Of a stretch of DNA of 64,000 nucleotides, positions 62,021 through 64,000 are shown piece by piece. A model generated the notes under the pieces. That model saw only the letters and a program-made list of their open reading frames with translations, ran no database searches and was not told where the DNA came from. Origin of the DNA: Alentia gelatinosa. Its lineage: Eukaryota; Annelida; Polychaeta; Phyllodocida; Polynoidae. Both the position numbers and the translations under genes were made by a program. The stretch is taken from positions 92,890,704-92,954,703 of the forward strand of contig OX465582.1 of the NCBI GenBank assembly GCA_950022655.1. The letters are read 5' to 3'. Positions within the stretch are counted from its first letter, which is position 1. Each line of letters begins with the position of its first letter.

Positions 62021-62093
62021 GAGTTGTTTCGGAGAAATTCGTTCTGAACGAGCCGGCACGGCGAGTTCAGAACGAATTTCTCCGAAACAACTC
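62021..62093. repeat. Perfect 29-bp hairpin with GC-capped tip
   Basis: Arms 62021-62049 (GAGTTGTTTCGGAGAAATTC...) and 62065-62093 are exact reverse complements. The 15-base tip holds GCCG-GCA-CGGC, itself a hairpin. The pairing extends outward with TATGAAACCATA against TATGGTTTCA after a 30-base interruption. TAAGGTATATAATAAT lies just 5' of it and also precedes the hairpin at 63047. Confidence 0.9.
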
Positions 62094-62139
62094 ATAAATC
62101 TACCCCGTACTGTCACCATAAATATGGTTTCACATAGTA

Positions 62140-62560
62140 CGCATATAACATATAGAGTGCTTTGAACGACATACGGAGTGCTTTGAAAAATAACACAATC
62201 TGATTGGTCGAGAGGCCGAAGCTCTCAGCTGGGTGGAAATTTCAATAATGGCGGACATCATCGAATCGTGAGTTTGACAACGTCTCATTAACGGCACGAA
62301 ACGAGTTAAAATACATATTTAGCGAATATTGAGGTAGATTACGTACAGGATGAACATGATGCAGTCTAGATAGCTTAGTTATACAGAATCAACAAGCACT
62401 ATTAGTCCACTGTGCCGCTCCGCGTTATCAACGTAAAATTATGTTGGCTACCTAGTGCCAGTGTCCAAACACTGCGATAACTTTTTTGTTACATGCTGGA
62501 TCTGCTACTATGGCGATTGCTTTGCTCACTCTCCGTACACATCCTCTGTTATGCTGACGC
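62140..62560 (+). promoter_or_regulatory. Promoter-like repeat module, copy 2
   Basis: ATCTGATTGGTCGAGAGGCC then, 45 bases later, AATAATGGCGGACATC, followed by a donor-like TCGTGAGT. It is homologous to 61470-61900, including the shared downstream GATAGCTTAG. An initiating codon and splice donor this close would give a seven-residue first exon; this is only suggestive. Confidence 0.45.
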
Positions 62561-63046
62561 TTACTATTAGCAGAGACTATGGTTTAGAGAGTGACGTTCA
62601 TATAATTTCGCTGTGATCCCTTGTTTTACAGTGTGTGTGTAGGCCTAAATAAAGTTCACTGGTCCCGGTCGTTCCAGAAAGAGAACCTCTTAGAACTGCT
62701 GTAATACAATGTGAGACTCGCTTGTCCTTAACCTGCAAAAGACATTCACGGAAGCGAACGTCGGAGAAGATTGTCTAGACACTTGCTCGACAAGACACTG
62801 GTGCCAATGCAATGCACCATTTCCAATCTCCAAGCTTTGTACTCTGTACTAGCTTGCCGAATGTGGGAGCGTATAACAGAGGATGTGTTTGGAGAGGAAG
62901 CAATGTAATCGCCGTAGTAACAGATCAAGCATGTATCACAACGTACACAACGTCTTTGGGGGCAGTGTCCAGTCGAGTGAGTAGTGGTCTATGGGCGATT
63001 AAGGTAAATTCTGAATGTTGTAACACATTGTAAGGTATATAATAAT

Positions 63047-63090
63047 AGAATTACAACATTACCGCTAACGAGCGGTAACATAATAATTCT
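63047..63090. repeat. Imperfect hairpin with GC tip
   Basis: Arms AGAATTACAACATTACCGCT and AGCGGTAACATAATAATTCT pair with four mismatches around a 4-base loop AACG. The GC-rich half is at the tip. It is preceded by TAAGGTATATAATAAT as at 62021. Confidence 0.65.
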
Positions 63091-64000
63091 ATATTTATCC
63101 ATCTAAAATAAATACCAAAAAGGTTCAAATAAAATAAAAATCACATTTTTCTCCTCATCATTAAGGAAGCTGGTTACGAACTCCTTGAAATTCCCTTTTT
63201 GTTGCCTCCATTGAAATTCAGGTCAATCTGGCTGTGAATTCCCGCCCGTCCTTTTTCGGTAAACCCATTTTCCGCCTGATCGCCCCTACTTAACCTCCTT
63301 TACTGAGACCCTCGTCTGCACTTTTTCCCTGTGCAGTAATCAGCTTAGCTTTACAGGCAGCCGTCGCTGGAGGGCCCCCACTTGGGTGTTCAGGGGTTAC
63401 ACAGGTAAAGTCGTTAGAGAGGGGAGTGTGAGGGTGTGACAATGTCATTAATTACGATTCTATAGTTACCTGATACTTATTGTGTTATGGGGGTGGCTAT
63501 CTTGCCCCCCCCCCCCCCCCATCTTGCACCCCATGCAAGCCAAAAACAGCCACAAATTATTTGTTTTTAATTTTATGGTAGTCAGAGGTCAAAATCATTG
63601 CTGCAGATTCTTGCCGATCGCATCATAACTATATCTATATTCAATTAAAAATCGAATGAACCTTTCACCTATGTCACTTAAAATGTGCTGTTGTAAAAAG
63701 TAGCGATACAATGTGAAAATAAAGATACTTTACAACACGATCCGATATTACTGGGGCAACGCTTTTCCCAAATTTGTAGGAGCAACTTACACCCCAGGGC
63801 CACTTTTTGTGGTATCGCTAGCTGTAATTAGATCGCAATTTTATCTTTACGACTATACATTAACGATCCAACTGAAAAAGCGGTATCGCTATTTTTTACG
63901 ATGCGATAGCGATACAACAGTTCAGGGGCACATATTGAATGAGACAGGGGAAAATTGATTAGTTCTTTAATCAAATACAGATGGAATCACAGTTAAAACT
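63091..64000. other. No gene; poly-C run at 63505-63520
   Basis: No supported gene. A 16-base C run lies at 63505-63520. The remainder is AT-rich with short frames lacking domains. Confidence 0.4.

Overview
This window looks like repeat-rich intergenic or intronic DNA from an invertebrate animal (metazoan) nuclear genome. It has moderate AT bias, microsatellites and homopolymer runs, dense families of short inverted-repeat transposons (MITEs), several non-LTR retrotransposons (LINEs) with apurinic-like endonuclease and reverse transcriptase (RT), and Penelope-like elements (PLEs) with GIY-YIG nucleases. I see no prokaryotic gene organisation. I could not assign a species. The only candidates for host gene parts are one possible terminal exon (22328-22629, minus) and promoter-like patches near 41060 and 61500-62250.

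Layout. 1-8.4 kb: degenerate tandem repeats and MITEs, including a CACTA-like element with TSD ACT, a 9-bp-TSD element and a cluster of 'CACACCAAGCGAG' elements. 8.8-10.2 kb: a decayed LINE, minus strand. 12.3-14.4 kb: a 5'-truncated PLE with 84-bp inverted termini and a hammerhead-like motif. 14.6-20.5 kb: MITEs and decayed retroelement coding sequence (RT/RNase H-like and a CCCH zinc-finger frame). 23.2-27.7 kb: a three-level nest in which a CACTA-like element sits in LINE B, which sits in LINE A. 27.7-34.5 kb: a nearly intact three-ORF LINE (LINE C), plus strand. 35-44.9 kb: MITE families and a minisatellite. 44.9-48.3 kb: a palindromic DNA element split by a second PLE, which is itself split by a LINE fragment. 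50.6-56.2 kb: a second three-ORF LINE (LINE D), minus strand. 56-64 kb: MITEs, promoter-like repeat modules and GC-capped hairpins.

The most interesting feature is the shared architecture of LINE C and LINE D. Both encode, in order, an ORF1 protein ending in a NADAR domain (the ADP-ribose/NAD-linked fold whose bacterial members remove ADP-ribose from DNA guanine), a separate SGNH-hydrolase ORF2, and an endonuclease-RT ORF3. In both, the long ORF2-ORF3 spacer carries a repeated near-palindrome of the form GATC-N4-GATC, with different N4 and flanks in each element. The two proteins are strongly diverged while the layout is kept, which suggests a long-lived functional arrangement. A LINE carrying its own ADP-ribose eraser could counter a host ADP-ribosylation response to target-primed reverse transcription. 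That role is inference. All ORF boundaries were read by eye from the sequence, without database searches.
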